A DNA stretch of 64,000 nucleotides, taken from the NCBI GenBank assembly GCA_035968315.1, contig JAVYIN010000005.1, forward strand, positions 372,001 through 436,000. The letters are read 5' to 3'. The notes under the pieces are model-generated. The model ran no database searches. It had not been told where the DNA came from and worked only from the letters and a program-made list of their open reading frames with translations. Made by a program: the position numbers and the translations under genes. Origin of the DNA: Nitrospira sp. Its GTDB lineage: Bacteria; Nitrospirota; Nitrospiria; Nitrospirales; Nitrospiraceae. Shown here piece by piece: positions 26,698 to 37,703 of this stretch (positions are counted from its first letter, which is position 1; each line of letters starts with the position of its first letter).

Positions 26698-27387
26698 ATG
26701 CAGATCTCACGCATGACAGGCGGTGGCTGTTTGCTCCTTGCGCTGCTGGCGGGCGGCTGTACCAATACACCCTCGACATCGAGCAAGCTGACTATTCCGC
26801 CGCTTCCTCCGCCTAAAACGACCGGTTCGCTCTGGCAGGAGGAGAATGGCCGCGCGTATTTGTATGAAGACATGCGCGCGATGCGGGTGGGCGACATTCT
26901 GACCGTGAAAATTGTCGAGAAGCATAAGGGGTCGAAGTCAGCGGACACGGCGGCGCAACGGGAATCGACGATGGAGAACAGCCTGGCCGGAACCGGGGTG
27001 GGCTACATCGGCATTCCGGGGATCCGTCTCGGCGATGAAGCGCGGCGCGGACTGGGCATTGATGCGAGCGCGCACAATAAGTTCAACGGCAAAGGAGCCA
27101 CCAATCGGGAAGGTACCTTGACGGGAACGATCTCGGTGATTGTGACGGAAGTGTCACCCAACGGCGATCTTCGAGTGGAGGGCCATCGGGAGGTGAGTGT
27201 CAATGCGGAGAAACAGTTGATGACGATTTCCGGCATCGTCCGCCGCGTGGACGTGGATACTAAAAACACGGTCCTGTCCTCCGCCATTGCCGACGCCAAA
27301 ATCGAATATACCGGACTTGGTGTGCTGGACGATGTGCAGCGGCCTGGCTGGCTGGTCCGCATTCTCGACTGGATTTATCCGTTCTGA
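26698..27387 (+). CDS. flgH: FlgH, L-ring lipoprotein
   Basis: 229 residues from ATG 26698 with AGGAG at 26688-26692. The N-terminus carries a lipoprotein signal with lipobox LLAGGC at about residues 14-20. Family marks are SLWQEENGRAYLYEDMRAMRVGD, VGDILTVKIVEKHKGSKSA and a C-terminal VLDDVQRPGWLVRILDW. FlgH forms the L-ring in the outer membrane and so indicates a two-membrane envelope. Its stop overlaps an in-frame ATG of the next small gene. Confidence 0.96.
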   Translation: MQISRMTGGGCLLLALLAGGCTNTPSTSSKLTIPPLPPPKTTGSLWQEENGRAYLYEDMRAMRVGDILTVKIVEKHKGSKSADTAAQRESTMENSLAGTGVGYIGIPGIRLGDEARRGLGIDASAHNKFNGKGATNREGTLTGTISVIVTEVSPNGDLRVEGHREVSVNAEKQLMTISGIVRRVDVDTKNTVLSSAIADAKIEYTGLGVLDDVQRPGWLVRILDWIYPF

Positions 27388-27401
27388 TGAAAGGGGGGGA
27401 G

Positions 27402-27692
27402 ATGGCAACGACGGTCAGGCGTAAGCCGGTACGGCGATGGCTCCCATGGCGCAAACCCCTCTCGCTGGATTCGCTCAAAATGATGGTGCTGAGCGGTGTC
27501 GTCCGGCGCGCGGATTTGGCGCCGCCGCTGCTTCCGACGCGCACGGTCTATTGGCATAATGGAGCTGTTCCGAGCGGAGCTGGGCAAGAGCCCGAGCCGG
27601 AGCAGGGCTGGTTGTCTCGCTGGCTTGGACGGAAAGCACCGGCCCAATCTCCTCATCGGGCCTCAGGGCAAAAGGACATCGTATTGCAATGA
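27402..27692 (+). CDS. Small uncharacterised protein between flgH and flgI
   Basis: 96 residues from ATG 27402, which has AAGGGGGGGA at 27391-27400; an ATG at 27387 overlapping the flgH stop is an alternative. It overlaps the start of flgI by 4 bases, so a translated gene is likely. The sequence is basic at the N-terminus (VRRKPVRRWLPWRK), then SLDSLKMMVLSGVVRRADL, and Pro/Gln-rich at the end. No signal peptide or transmembrane segment is evident. I do not recognise a family. Its place between L-ring and P-ring genes suggests a role in ring assembly, but this is position alone. Confidence 0.65.
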   Translation: MATTVRRKPVRRWLPWRKPLSLDSLKMMVLSGVVRRADLAPPLLPTRTVYWHNGAVPSGAGQEPEPEQGWLSRWLGRKAPAQSPHRASGQKDIVLQ

Positions 27693-28828
27693 TGACACGG
27701 TGGATTCAAGTTATCGTGAGCAGTGTATTAGCTGGGCTGGTACTCCTGCCGATTCCCGCCGATGCGGTCCGGATCAAGGACATCGGGACGATCGAAGGCG
27801 TGCGCGAGAACCAATTGATCGGCTACGGCTTGATCGTTGGGTTGGATCGCACCGGGGACCAGGTTATCGGCGGCCAGTTTACCATTCAGGCCATGATGTC
27901 GATGTTGAACAAGATGGGGATCAATTTGGTGATCGATCCCATTCAATTGCTCACGAGGAATATTGCGTCGGTGATGGTGACGACGAAATTGCCGCCCTTC
28001 GCCAAGCCGGGCATGACGCTCGATGTCGTGGTGTCCTCGATGGCCAATGCCAAGAGTCTTCAGGGTGGGACTTTGCTGCTCACGCCGTTGAAGGCGGCTA
28101 ACCAGCAGGTCTTTGCCGTGGCCCAGGGTCCGGTGTCGATCGGAGGATTCTTGGGTGGGATGGGAGGCGCGGGCGGGGCGACGGTGACGAAGAACCATCA
28201 GGCCGCCGGTGTCGTGCCGGGCGGGGCCATTATTGAGAAGGAAGCGGTCGTCGATATCGATTCCTGGGAAACGGTTTCGATTTTGTTGCGCCAGGCGGAC
28301 TTTACCACGGCGATTCGGACGGCCGAGGCGATCGAGGGGGTATTTGGCAAGGGGAGTGCCGCCGCAGTCAATGCGGGATCCGTAAAGGCCCTTATTCCAA
28401 CCGCTTTTCACGGGCGGGTCGTCGAGTATATCGCTTCAATCGAAGGATTGGATGTCTCCGTCGATGCCGCGGCGAAGGTGGTGGTGAATGAACGGACGGG
28501 AACCGTCGTATTGGGGGAGCATGTCCGTATATCGACCTGCGCAATTTCTCACGGCAATTTGACGATCTCGGTGAAGAATACCTTGAATGTGTCCCAGCCG
28601 CCAGCTCCGTTAATCGGATCAACGGGTGGACAAACCGTTGTGACGCCGGATGTCCAGACCGAGGTGAAAGAGCAGGAGTCCAGATTGATGGTGGTGGATG
28701 AAACGGTCACGTTAGGCGATGTGGTGCGAGCTCTCAATGCAGTCGGGGTGACGCCTCGGGACTTGGTGGCCATCCTTTCTTCCTTACGGGCTTCAGGGGC
28801 ACTTCAGGCAAGCCTTGAGATTATTTAG
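27689..28828 (+). CDS. flgI: FlgI, P-ring protein
   Basis: 379 residues with a signal peptide (about 1-26) ending near ADA. Characteristic sequence includes RIKDIGTIEGVRENQLIGYG, LIVGLDRTGDQ, LNKMGINL, NIASVMVTTKLPPFAKPG and the C-terminal LGDVVRALNAVGVTPRDLVA. FlgI forms the P-ring around the rod in the peptidoglycan layer. ATG 27692 is a possible alternative start. The final residues LQASLEII are typical. Confidence 0.97.
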   Translation: MMTRWIQVIVSSVLAGLVLLPIPADAVRIKDIGTIEGVRENQLIGYGLIVGLDRTGDQVIGGQFTIQAMMSMLNKMGINLVIDPIQLLTRNIASVMVTTKLPPFAKPGMTLDVVVSSMANAKSLQGGTLLLTPLKAANQQVFAVAQGPVSIGGFLGGMGGAGGATVTKNHQAAGVVPGGAIIEKEAVVDIDSWETVSILLRQADFTTAIRTAEAIEGVFGKGSAAAVNAGSVKALIPTAFHGRVVEYIASIEGLDVSVDAAAKVVVNERTGTVVLGEHVRISTCAISHGNLTISVKNTLNVSQPPAPLIGSTGGQTVVTPDVQTEVKEQESRLMVVDETVTLGDVVRALNAVGVTPRDLVAILSSLRASGALQASLEII

Positions 28829-28876
28829 GCATATAATTGAATTTAAAGTATATTTTAGTGTTATCATGGTGATCGT
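28829..28876 (+). promoter_or_regulatory. AT-rich spacer before flgJ, possible promoter
   Basis: This 48-bp gap is strikingly AT-rich for the region (TTGAAT at 28837-28842, TATATTTTA at 28849-28857). It could be a vegetative promoter or an AT-rich regulatory site, but no well-spaced -35/-10 pair can be fixed. Confidence 0.3.
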
Positions 28877-29245
28877 GTGAGGATAAACGAGACGTCAGTG
28901 GTTCCCATGATGCAGACGCTGGATCAGGGGGGCTCATTATCTCTGACCGGCGCCTCTGCCCCGTCACAGACGCAGTCAATTCCACAAAATCCTGAAGAAA
29001 TGCGCAAGGCGGCCAAGCAGTATGAGGCCTTCTTTATCTCGTATCTGCTGAAAGTCATGAGGGAAACGGTTCATGAAACAGGCATGACCGGGAAAGATGC
29101 CCAATATTTTTATTCCTTTTATGACCAGGAGATCAGTAATCGGGCTGCCGATGCCGGTGGGATCGGGATTGCCAAGATGGTCGAATCGTATATCGAAAAA
29201 AATTTTACGCCGCCCCCTCAAGTTCCACGCCCTGGAAGCCGATAA
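28877..29245 (+). CDS. flgJ: FlgJ, rod-binding/capping domain only
   Basis: 122 residues from GTG 28877. The rod-binding domain is visible: MRKAAKQYEAFFISYLLKVM, then a Tyr/Phe-rich segment and ISNRAADAGGIGIAKMVE. The C-terminal muramidase domain of enterobacterial FlgJ is absent, as in many other phyla, so a separate lytic enzyme must open the peptidoglycan. A sigma-28 promoter overlaps its 3' end. The exact start is uncertain. Confidence 0.88.
   Translation: MRINETSVVPMMQTLDQGGSLSLTGASAPSQTQSIPQNPEEMRKAAKQYEAFFISYLLKVMRETVHETGMTGKDAQYFYSFYDQEISNRAADAGGIGIAKMVESYIEKNFTPPPQVPRPGSR
29218..29245 (+). promoter_or_regulatory. Sigma-28 promoter for flgM-flgN-flgK-flgL
   Basis: TCAAGTTC-N12-GCCGATAA. 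The -10 element ends exactly on the flgJ stop codon. It lies 77 bases before flgM and would place the anti-sigma factor, FlgN and the hook-associated proteins under FliA. Confidence 0.85.
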
Positions 29246-29321
29246 AGGATGCGAGAGGGATTGGAGCCTCCGGATGGTCACATCAGGGGAGCCAACCAGT
29301 CGTTAGCAAGAGGAGCGCATC

Positions 29322-29627
29322 ATGGAGATTTCAGGTCACGGTCGGGCAGATCAATTAGCCAAGATTCTTTTGGGGGTTCAGCCCGCCAACGGGCCAGCCC
29401 CGGCACGGTCGACGGCCCAGAAGGAATCCGGCAAGGATCAAGTCCACATTTCAGAGCAGGCGAAGGAGTTGCAGCGTATTCGGGCGCTGGGCCAAGAGCC
29501 TGATCCTGAACGTGAGGCACGGGTCGATCGCATCAAGCAGGCGATCGATAGCGGCACGTATGATGTGAGTGGCCGCAAGGTCGGCGATGCGATTATGAAG
29601 CAAGTGTTGACCGACGCGGTCCTGTAG
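29322..29627 (+). CDS. flgM: FlgM, anti-sigma-28 factor
   Basis: 101 residues. The disordered N-terminus is followed by KDQVHISEQAKELQRI and the conserved C-terminal sigma-binding helices RVDRIKQAIDSGTYDVSGRK, with VGDAIMKQVL at the end. FlgM binds FliA until the hook is complete and is then exported. The sigma-28 promoter upstream means FliA would control its own inhibitor. GGAG-type bases precede the ATG. Confidence 0.95.
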   Translation: MEISGHGRADQLAKILLGVQPANGPAPARSTAQKESGKDQVHISEQAKELQRIRALGQEPDPEREARVDRIKQAIDSGTYDVSGRKVGDAIMKQVLTDAVL

Positions 29628-29704
29628 AAACAGCGTCGGTTGTCGTCAGAATCGAAGCCAGGATGGCTTCGCCGGTTCCGAAGCAGGGTCGCAAGGAGTG
29701 CGTT

Positions 29705-30217
29705 ATGACTTCGGGGAGTTCTTCACAGGCACAGGCGCTGAGCCAGGTTCTTATCCAGGAATGCGAGTCCTGTCATGCGCTGCTCGAAACTGTCGAGGAA
29801 GAGCGGCGTGCGATTAAGGCTCTAGCCATTACAGAGTTTCACGATATCAATCTCCGCCGTCTTGCGATACTGGAGACGCTTCAGACGCTGACCCAGTCCA
29901 GGGAAGCCGCGATCCGTGGCCTTGCAGAGATGGCAAACCTGCCGGAGGCTGCAACGTCTGTTCAAGCCTTGCTGGATTGCTGGCAAAGCCCCCATGTTCC
30001 AGCCTTACGGCGCCATCACGACGCGCTGATGACCGTCGCGAAACGAGCGCGGGAGGAAATCAAGCAGAACGTCGTCTTAATCGAAGGCATTCGCCATGTG
30101 ATTGAAGGCGCCCTGGCGGCAGGCACCGCAACCCTATCTGGCGCAGACGCCTACAATCGGAACGGGCAGCGGGCCACGCTTCAGTCTTCCGCAGCCATGC
30201 TCTATCAGCAGGGGTAG
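29705..30217 (+). CDS. flgN: FlgN, export chaperone for FlgK and FlgL
   Basis: 170 residues from ATG 29705 with AAGGAG at 29693-29698; an upstream ATG at 29663 lacks a site. The protein is an all-helical bundle with SQVLIQECESCHALLETVEE, a central RRLAILETLQTLTQSREAAI and a C-terminal YNRNGQ motif shared by FlgN proteins. It delivers the hook-filament junction proteins to the FlhA ring. It lies between flgM and its clients flgK and flgL. Confidence 0.9.
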   Translation: MTSGSSSQAQALSQVLIQECESCHALLETVEEERRAIKALAITEFHDINLRRLAILETLQTLTQSREAAIRGLAEMANLPEAATSVQALLDCWQSPHVPALRRHHDALMTVAKRAREEIKQNVVLIEGIRHVIEGALAAGTATLSGADAYNRNGQRATLQSSAAMLYQQG

Positions 30218-30219
30218 CT

Positions 30220-32214
30220 ATGGTCGGCCTGACTTCCTTATTCGATATCGCCCGCTCGGCACTCAATACCTCGCAGCAGGCGATGGCGGTTACGGGACAC
30301 AACGTCGCCAACGTCAATACCCCAGGCTACACTAGGCAGGAAGCTGTTCTTGCAGAGCGAAGCCCTATTAGTGGTCAGCCCGGTATGATGGGGACGGGGG
30401 TTCAGGCCACCTCCATTCGCCGGAACATTAATACGTTTGTCAATCAGCAGATCACGACCTCGCAACAGACGCTCGGCCGGTTGACTCTGTCGCGTGACGA
30501 ACTGTTTCGCCTGCAAAGTATTTTTGGTGACAGCAACGATCAGGGGATCAGCGCGCGCTTGAACGACTTTTATCAAGGTTTGCAAGACGTCTCGACGTCG
30601 CCCAACGACTTGGCGGCTCGGTCCGTGTTGCTGGCTAAATCCTCACAATTAGCTGCCGCGTTGAATCAAACCGCGTCGGATTTGACCACGACACGACAAT
30701 CGCTCAATCTCCAAGTCACGCAAACCGTGACGGAGATTAATAGCTATACTAAGCAAATTGCGGAATTGAACGGCCAAATTACTTCGGCTGAGTTGATGGG
30801 GCAAAATGCCAATGATTTGCGCGATCAACGCGATCTGGCGCTGAACGAGCTGGCCAAGCGGATCGATGTTACGACAGCAGAAACGTCCACGGGTGGACTT
30901 ACCGTATTTGCCGCGCGCGGGCAAATACTGGTGGATAATACCACTCAGCGTGATCTGACGACGGTAACCTCTGCTGAGAACGGTGGGATGGTCGAGATCG
31001 GGTATGCGATGGGTGGCTCACGGACGATCAGGATTGACCAGTATATTTCCAATGGCAGTCTTCGCAGTCTCCTGGATCTGCGTGATACCACGATTCCGGA
31101 TCTCCAGGCGAGGTTCGACCGGCTGGCGGCGACGTTGTCGAACGCCGTAAACCAGATCCACCGGCAAGGATTCGGTCTCGATGGATCGACCGGCCAGGAT
31201 TTCTTTTCTCCCTTGAGCGTGACCACCGAAGCGTCTGCCGATAATCAGGGCACCGGCACCATCGGGAGCGGCGCGATCACCGCCAATAGTCTGCTGACTT
31301 TTCACGACTATGAAATTCAGTTTTCCTCTTCCAGCGCCTATTCCATCGTCGATACCACCACGGGTGCCACGATCAAGGGAAACTATACGGGGACGGCCAT
31401 AACCGCGCCTTCGTCCGGGTCTCCATTGAACATTGTGACGGGCACGAACGATACGCTGACGGTGACGGTGGATGGGGGAGCGGCAGTCGGCGTTACTTTG
31501 ACGGGGGGGGCCTACTCCTCCGGCGCCGCGCTCGCGCAGGAGATGCAGGCGAAAATCAATGCGGCGGGGCTCTCGGTATCGGTCACCTACGACACGACGA
31601 CCAGCCGGTTTGTGATTACCTCCAACAATACGACAGCTTCTTCCGCCGTGAATGTGACCGGCGGGACTGCACGGGCCTCCTTGGGATTGACCGGCGGGAC
31701 CAGTACGGCGGCGAGTGGCACTTACAGCAGTCCTATGACGGTCAACTTCGACGGCCTCAGCGTCACGGTCAGTGGCGCGCCCGCAGCCAATGATGTGTTT
31801 CGGGTGAATTCCTATGAGAACACGGCTCGTGACATTTCTGTTGCGTTGACGACGCCGGCTTCCGTCGCGGCATCGTCCACGCGCACCGGAGTGCCGGGGA
31901 ATAACGACACGATGCTGCAATTGGTGGCCATTCAAGGGCAGAGCTTTTCGTCGTTAGGCAACATCACGCTTCAGGACAGTTATCGAAATGCGGCGGCGAA
32001 TATTGGCGTGTTGGCCCAAACGGCCGATCGGGATTTAGGCGCACAGGAAATCTTGCGCGATCAACTGGATGGATTCCGGGCGCAGGTATCGGGTGTCTCG
32101 ATCGATGAAGAATTGGTCAATATGATCAAGTTTCAGCGCGGATTTGAGGCGGCCTCCCGATTAATCAAAATCACGGATGAAATGTACGATACCCTGCTTT
32201 CCTTGAAGCGGTAA
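30220..32214 (+). CDS. flgK: FlgK, hook-filament junction protein 1 (HAP1)
   Basis: 664 residues. The N-terminus LFDIARSALNTSQQAMAVTG with HNVANVNTPGYTRQEAV and the C-terminus DEELVNMIKFQRGFEAASRL are the conserved axial segments. Two central modules (about 345-400 and 405-530) are Thr/Ser/Gly-rich. One contains GTNDTLTVTVDGG and TGGTARASLGL and closely resembles a module of FlgL, the next gene. FlgK joins the hook to FlgL and the filament. It is longer than the roughly 550-residue enterobacterial protein because of these modules. Confidence 0.95.
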   Translation: MVGLTSLFDIARSALNTSQQAMAVTGHNVANVNTPGYTRQEAVLAERSPISGQPGMMGTGVQATSIRRNINTFVNQQITTSQQTLGRLTLSRDELFRLQSIFGDSNDQGISARLNDFYQGLQDVSTSPNDLAARSVLLAKSSQLAAALNQTASDLTTTRQSLNLQVTQTVTEINSYTKQIAELNGQITSAELMGQNANDLRDQRDLALNELAKRIDVTTAETSTGGLTVFAARGQILVDNTTQRDLTTVTSAENGGMVEIGYAMGGSRTIRIDQYISNGSLRSLLDLRDTTIPDLQARFDRLAATLSNAVNQIHRQGFGLDGSTGQDFFSPLSVTTEASADNQGTGTIGSGAITANSLLTFHDYEIQFSSSSAYSIVDTTTGATIKGNYTGTAITAPSSGSPLNIVTGTNDTLTVTVDGGAAVGVTLTGGAYSSGAALAQEMQAKINAAGLSVSVTYDTTTSRFVITSNNTTASSAVNVTGGTARASLGLTGGTSTAASGTYSSPMTVNFDGLSVTVSGAPAANDVFRVNSYENTARDISVALTTPASVAASSTRTGVPGNNDTMLQLVAIQGQSFSSLGNITLQDSYRNAAANIGVLAQTADRDLGAQEILRDQLDGFRAQVSGVSIDEELVNMIKFQRGFEAASRLIKITDEMYDTLLSLKR

Positions 32215-32228
32215 GAGGGGCGATTGCG

Positions 32229-33995
32229 ATGCGAGTGACCGAACAACAAACCTTTGGCCTTCTGGTGAATAATCTCCAGCGTTCGCGCGCGCGCGCGCTG
32301 GAGTTTCAACAGCAGGTTTCGACGGGCAAGAAAGTGCGCCAGCCGTCGGACGACCCCAGTGCCTTTAACCTCATCGGGCTGGATAAAGCGTCGGTTGCGG
32401 CGATCGATCAACGCCTCCGGAACATCTCGCTGGGGCGCTCGCGACTCGATCTGAGCGGTTCATTACTGACCAGCACGACCAGCACGTTGAGCCGGATTCA
32501 GGAACTGGCGGTGCAGTTCAGGACCGACACGAACGGGCTTTCCGAACGTGTCAGCGGGTCACAGGAAGTGCGCCAATTATACGGCCTCGTTCAGCAATAT
32601 GCCAATTCCGAGTTGAACGGGCAGGCCGTCTTTACCGGGACCAGCACCCACGGGCGGACCACAGGCCTCGCCATTACGGCACCCGTTACGCTCACCAATG
32701 GGACGAATGACACCTTAGTCGTGTCCGTCGATGGGACGACATCCGGCACCATCGACCTGACGACTGCGACCGGAAGTTTCACCGGCGCACAGTTGGCGGC
32801 GCAGGTCCAAACGCAAATCAACGCCGATTCCGCGCTGTCCGCCGCGGGCAAGCACGTGACCGTGATATTCGACACCGATCATCTCGTGATCGCATCGGAT
32901 ACGTCTGGCCCGACATCGACGGTTGCCATCACGGGGGGAACGGCCAGAGCGTCGCTGGGGTTGAATGGGGGAAGCCGGACGACCGGCGCCTCTCCGTTTG
33001 CGATCACGGCCACGAGCAGTCCCGCGTCAACCAATACCGGCGGCGCGATCGCGAGCCAGGGGACAGTGGCCGATGAGAACCAAGTCACTCTGGACGACTA
33101 CATGATTCGCTTTTCTTCCGCGTCGACCTATGATGTGCTGGATGTGACCGCGCCGGTGGCGGTGACACGCGGCGCGTCGAATGCGGGAGGCGCCTTGACC
33201 GCCGACGCCGGCATTATCGCGCCCAATAATCTGACGCTGAATAGCTATGCGATTCAATTTACTTCCAGCACGCAGTTCAACATCGTGAACACCACGACGA
33301 GTACGACGGTCTCGTCAGGCAATACGTATGTTTCCGGGAATGCCATCGAGTTCGATGGCCTGCGCGTGGTCTTGACGAACGGACAGCAGGGCGGCCCGCA
33401 GACCGGCGATACGTATGCCGTGGGCCTCACACCCAGGACGGTGTTGGCCAATCAAGCCTACAGTGCCGGCACCGAGATCAGTTTTGAGGGGCTTCGGGTT
33501 ACCTTGACGACCGGCAGCAGCTCGCCGGCGACCGGCGACCGGTTTGCCCTGGTTACCGGGCTGCAGTATCAAGGCGATGCCGGTGTGCATCATGTGGAAG
33601 TGGGGCCGAATCAAACGGTTTCGACCAATGTGCCGGGCAACCAGGCGTTTGTGGGGCCCGATGTCGATCTCTTTGCGTCGATCAAGAATCTCGTGACTTC
33701 CTTGCGGACGAATTACCGGGGCGGCATCAGTGAGACGATCGGAGATTTTAATCAGGGCCTGAGCCAGGCCGGGGCCGTGTTGGGTGAGGTGGGGGCGCTC
33801 TCGAATCGGCTGGATGCCACCGGGGCGCGCCTGGATGAAGCGAAGAGCTTCTTTACCCAAACGCTGTCGGAAACGGAAGACGTCGATTTGGCCAAGGCGA
33901 TTTCGGATCTGACCTTGCAGCAATATTCGATCGAGGCGGCCAGCCGTACCTTGAATCAGCTCTTTAATACATCGTTGCTCAATTATCTCCAGTAA
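32229..33995 (+). CDS. flgL: FlgL, hook-filament junction protein 3 (HAP3), enlarged
   Basis: 588 residues, nearly twice the size of enterobacterial FlgL. The N-terminal flagellin-like domain (VSTGKKVRQPSDDPSAFNL, LTSTTSTLSRIQELAVQF) and the C-terminal domain (ETEDVDLAKAISDLTLQQ, TLNQLFNTSLLNYL) are intact. Between them, residues about 150-470 are repeated modules. One (about 155-255) matches the FlgK module (GTNDTLVVSVDG, TGGTARASLGLNGG). Two others carry FDGLRV/FEGLRV followed by TGD and an aromatic residue. Surface-exposed insertions are typical of the variable D2/D3 region. Confidence 0.95.
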   Translation: MRVTEQQTFGLLVNNLQRSRARALEFQQQVSTGKKVRQPSDDPSAFNLIGLDKASVAAIDQRLRNISLGRSRLDLSGSLLTSTTSTLSRIQELAVQFRTDTNGLSERVSGSQEVRQLYGLVQQYANSELNGQAVFTGTSTHGRTTGLAITAPVTLTNGTNDTLVVSVDGTTSGTIDLTTATGSFTGAQLAAQVQTQINADSALSAAGKHVTVIFDTDHLVIASDTSGPTSTVAITGGTARASLGLNGGSRTTGASPFAITATSSPASTNTGGAIASQGTVADENQVTLDDYMIRFSSASTYDVLDVTAPVAVTRGASNAGGALTADAGIIAPNNLTLNSYAIQFTSSTQFNIVNTTTSTTVSSGNTYVSGNAIEFDGLRVVLTNGQQGGPQTGDTYAVGLTPRTVLANQAYSAGTEISFEGLRVTLTTGSSSPATGDRFALVTGLQYQGDAGVHHVEVGPNQTVSTNVPGNQAFVGPDVDLFASIKNLVTSLRTNYRGGISETIGDFNQGLSQAGAVLGEVGALSNRLDATGARLDEAKSFFTQTLSETEDVDLAKAISDLTLQQYSIEAASRTLNQLFNTSLLNYLQ

Positions 33996-34010
33996 AAGGA
34001 GCGCGGCCGC

Positions 34011-34037
34011 TCAAGGTTTCTCGCATTCAACCGATAG
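34011..34037 (+). promoter_or_regulatory. Sigma-28 promoter for csrA-fliW
   Basis: TCAAGGTT-N11-ACCGATAG. It lies between flgL and csrA, with the -10 element 42 bases before the csrA ATG. Confidence 0.72.
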
Positions 34038-34078
34038 TGTCGTAGGGTACAGAGCACATACGGCCATGGAAGGCATTC

Positions 34079-34324
34079 ATGCTGGTCCTTACACGGAGAC
34101 GTGGCGAAGGCGTCACGATCGGTCCCAACATTCGAGTCGTCGTCCTGGGAATGAAAGGCGGACAGGTCCGCCTGGGCATTGAAGCGCCTCAGGCGGTGGA
34201 AGTCCATCGCGATGAAGTGCATGCCAGGATTCAGGACGAGAACAAGCTGGCGGCCCGGACGCAAGTGGTCCCTTTGGAGGCCTTCAGGCGCCTGGCACCG
34301 CCTAATCGACGGATCGCGTCATAA
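34079..34324 (+). CDS. csrA: CsrA, post-transcriptional regulator
   Basis: 81 residues. The start MLVLTRRRGEGVTIGPNIRV is the CsrA signature; VVLGMKGGQVRLGIEAPQAV and VHRDEV follow. The C-terminus is longer than the 61 residues of E. coli CsrA. CsrA binds GGA-containing hairpins in mRNA leaders and usually blocks ribosome access. Next to fliW, it is expected to repress flagellin translation until FliW titrates it. The fliC leader has a CAAGGAGG site at 55037-55044. Confidence 0.97.
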   Translation: MLVLTRRRGEGVTIGPNIRVVVLGMKGGQVRLGIEAPQAVEVHRDEVHARIQDENKLAARTQVVPLEAFRRLAPPNRRIAS

Positions 34325-34333
34325 GGACATCTC

Positions 34334-34819
34334 ATGCATTGCCGTTCCACCCGCTTTGGGGAATTCGACATACAAGACGGGAACATCCTGACTTTTCCTG
34401 CCGGCCTCTTGGGGTTTCCGGAATCTCAACGGTTCGTCATTCTTGATCATGATACCGATGCGCCCTTCAAGTGGCTGCAATCGCTGGATGAGCCGGGCGT
34501 GGCCTTCGTGATCATCGATCCGGCGCTGTTTCATCCTGGCTACAACGTCGATATTTCCTCGGATGCCGTGACTGAAGTCAAAGCCACGGAGCAGGACGAA
34601 TTGATCCTGTCCGTTCTCTTGACGATTCCGTCGGAGGACCCAACGGGCATTACGGCGAATCTTCGAGGTCCCTTGCTGATGAATTCCCGGACCAAGCTGT
34701 GCAAACAGCTTGTGCTCACCGACGAATATCCAACCCGCTATCCGTTGTTTCCATCCACGCCGCATGCTGCAGCCTCGGCCGGTCCGGCCGCGAGCGCAAC
34801 GGTCGGTTCTGCCGCGTAA
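34334..34819 (+). CDS. fliW: FliW, flagellar assembly factor / CsrA antagonist
   Basis: 161 residues. Family marks are the N-terminal TRFGEFDIQDGNILTFPAGL and LGFPESQRFVIL, with WLQSLDEPGVAFVIIDP, then LTIPSEDPTGITANLRGPLL and NSRTKLCKQLVL. FliW binds both flagellin and CsrA and so links flagellin export to its translation. The gene follows csrA by 9 bases. The C-terminal Ala/Ser-rich tail is extra. Confidence 0.95.
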   Translation: MHCRSTRFGEFDIQDGNILTFPAGLLGFPESQRFVILDHDTDAPFKWLQSLDEPGVAFVIIDPALFHPGYNVDISSDAVTEVKATEQDELILSVLLTIPSEDPTGITANLRGPLLMNSRTKLCKQLVLTDEYPTRYPLFPSTPHAAASAGPAASATVGSAA

Positions 34820-34859
34820 CTATCTCTCGCAGAGCAAGTCTCCACTGTACGATCATCGA

Positions 34860-37699
<2,840 letters not shown>

Positions 37700-37703
<4 letters not shown>

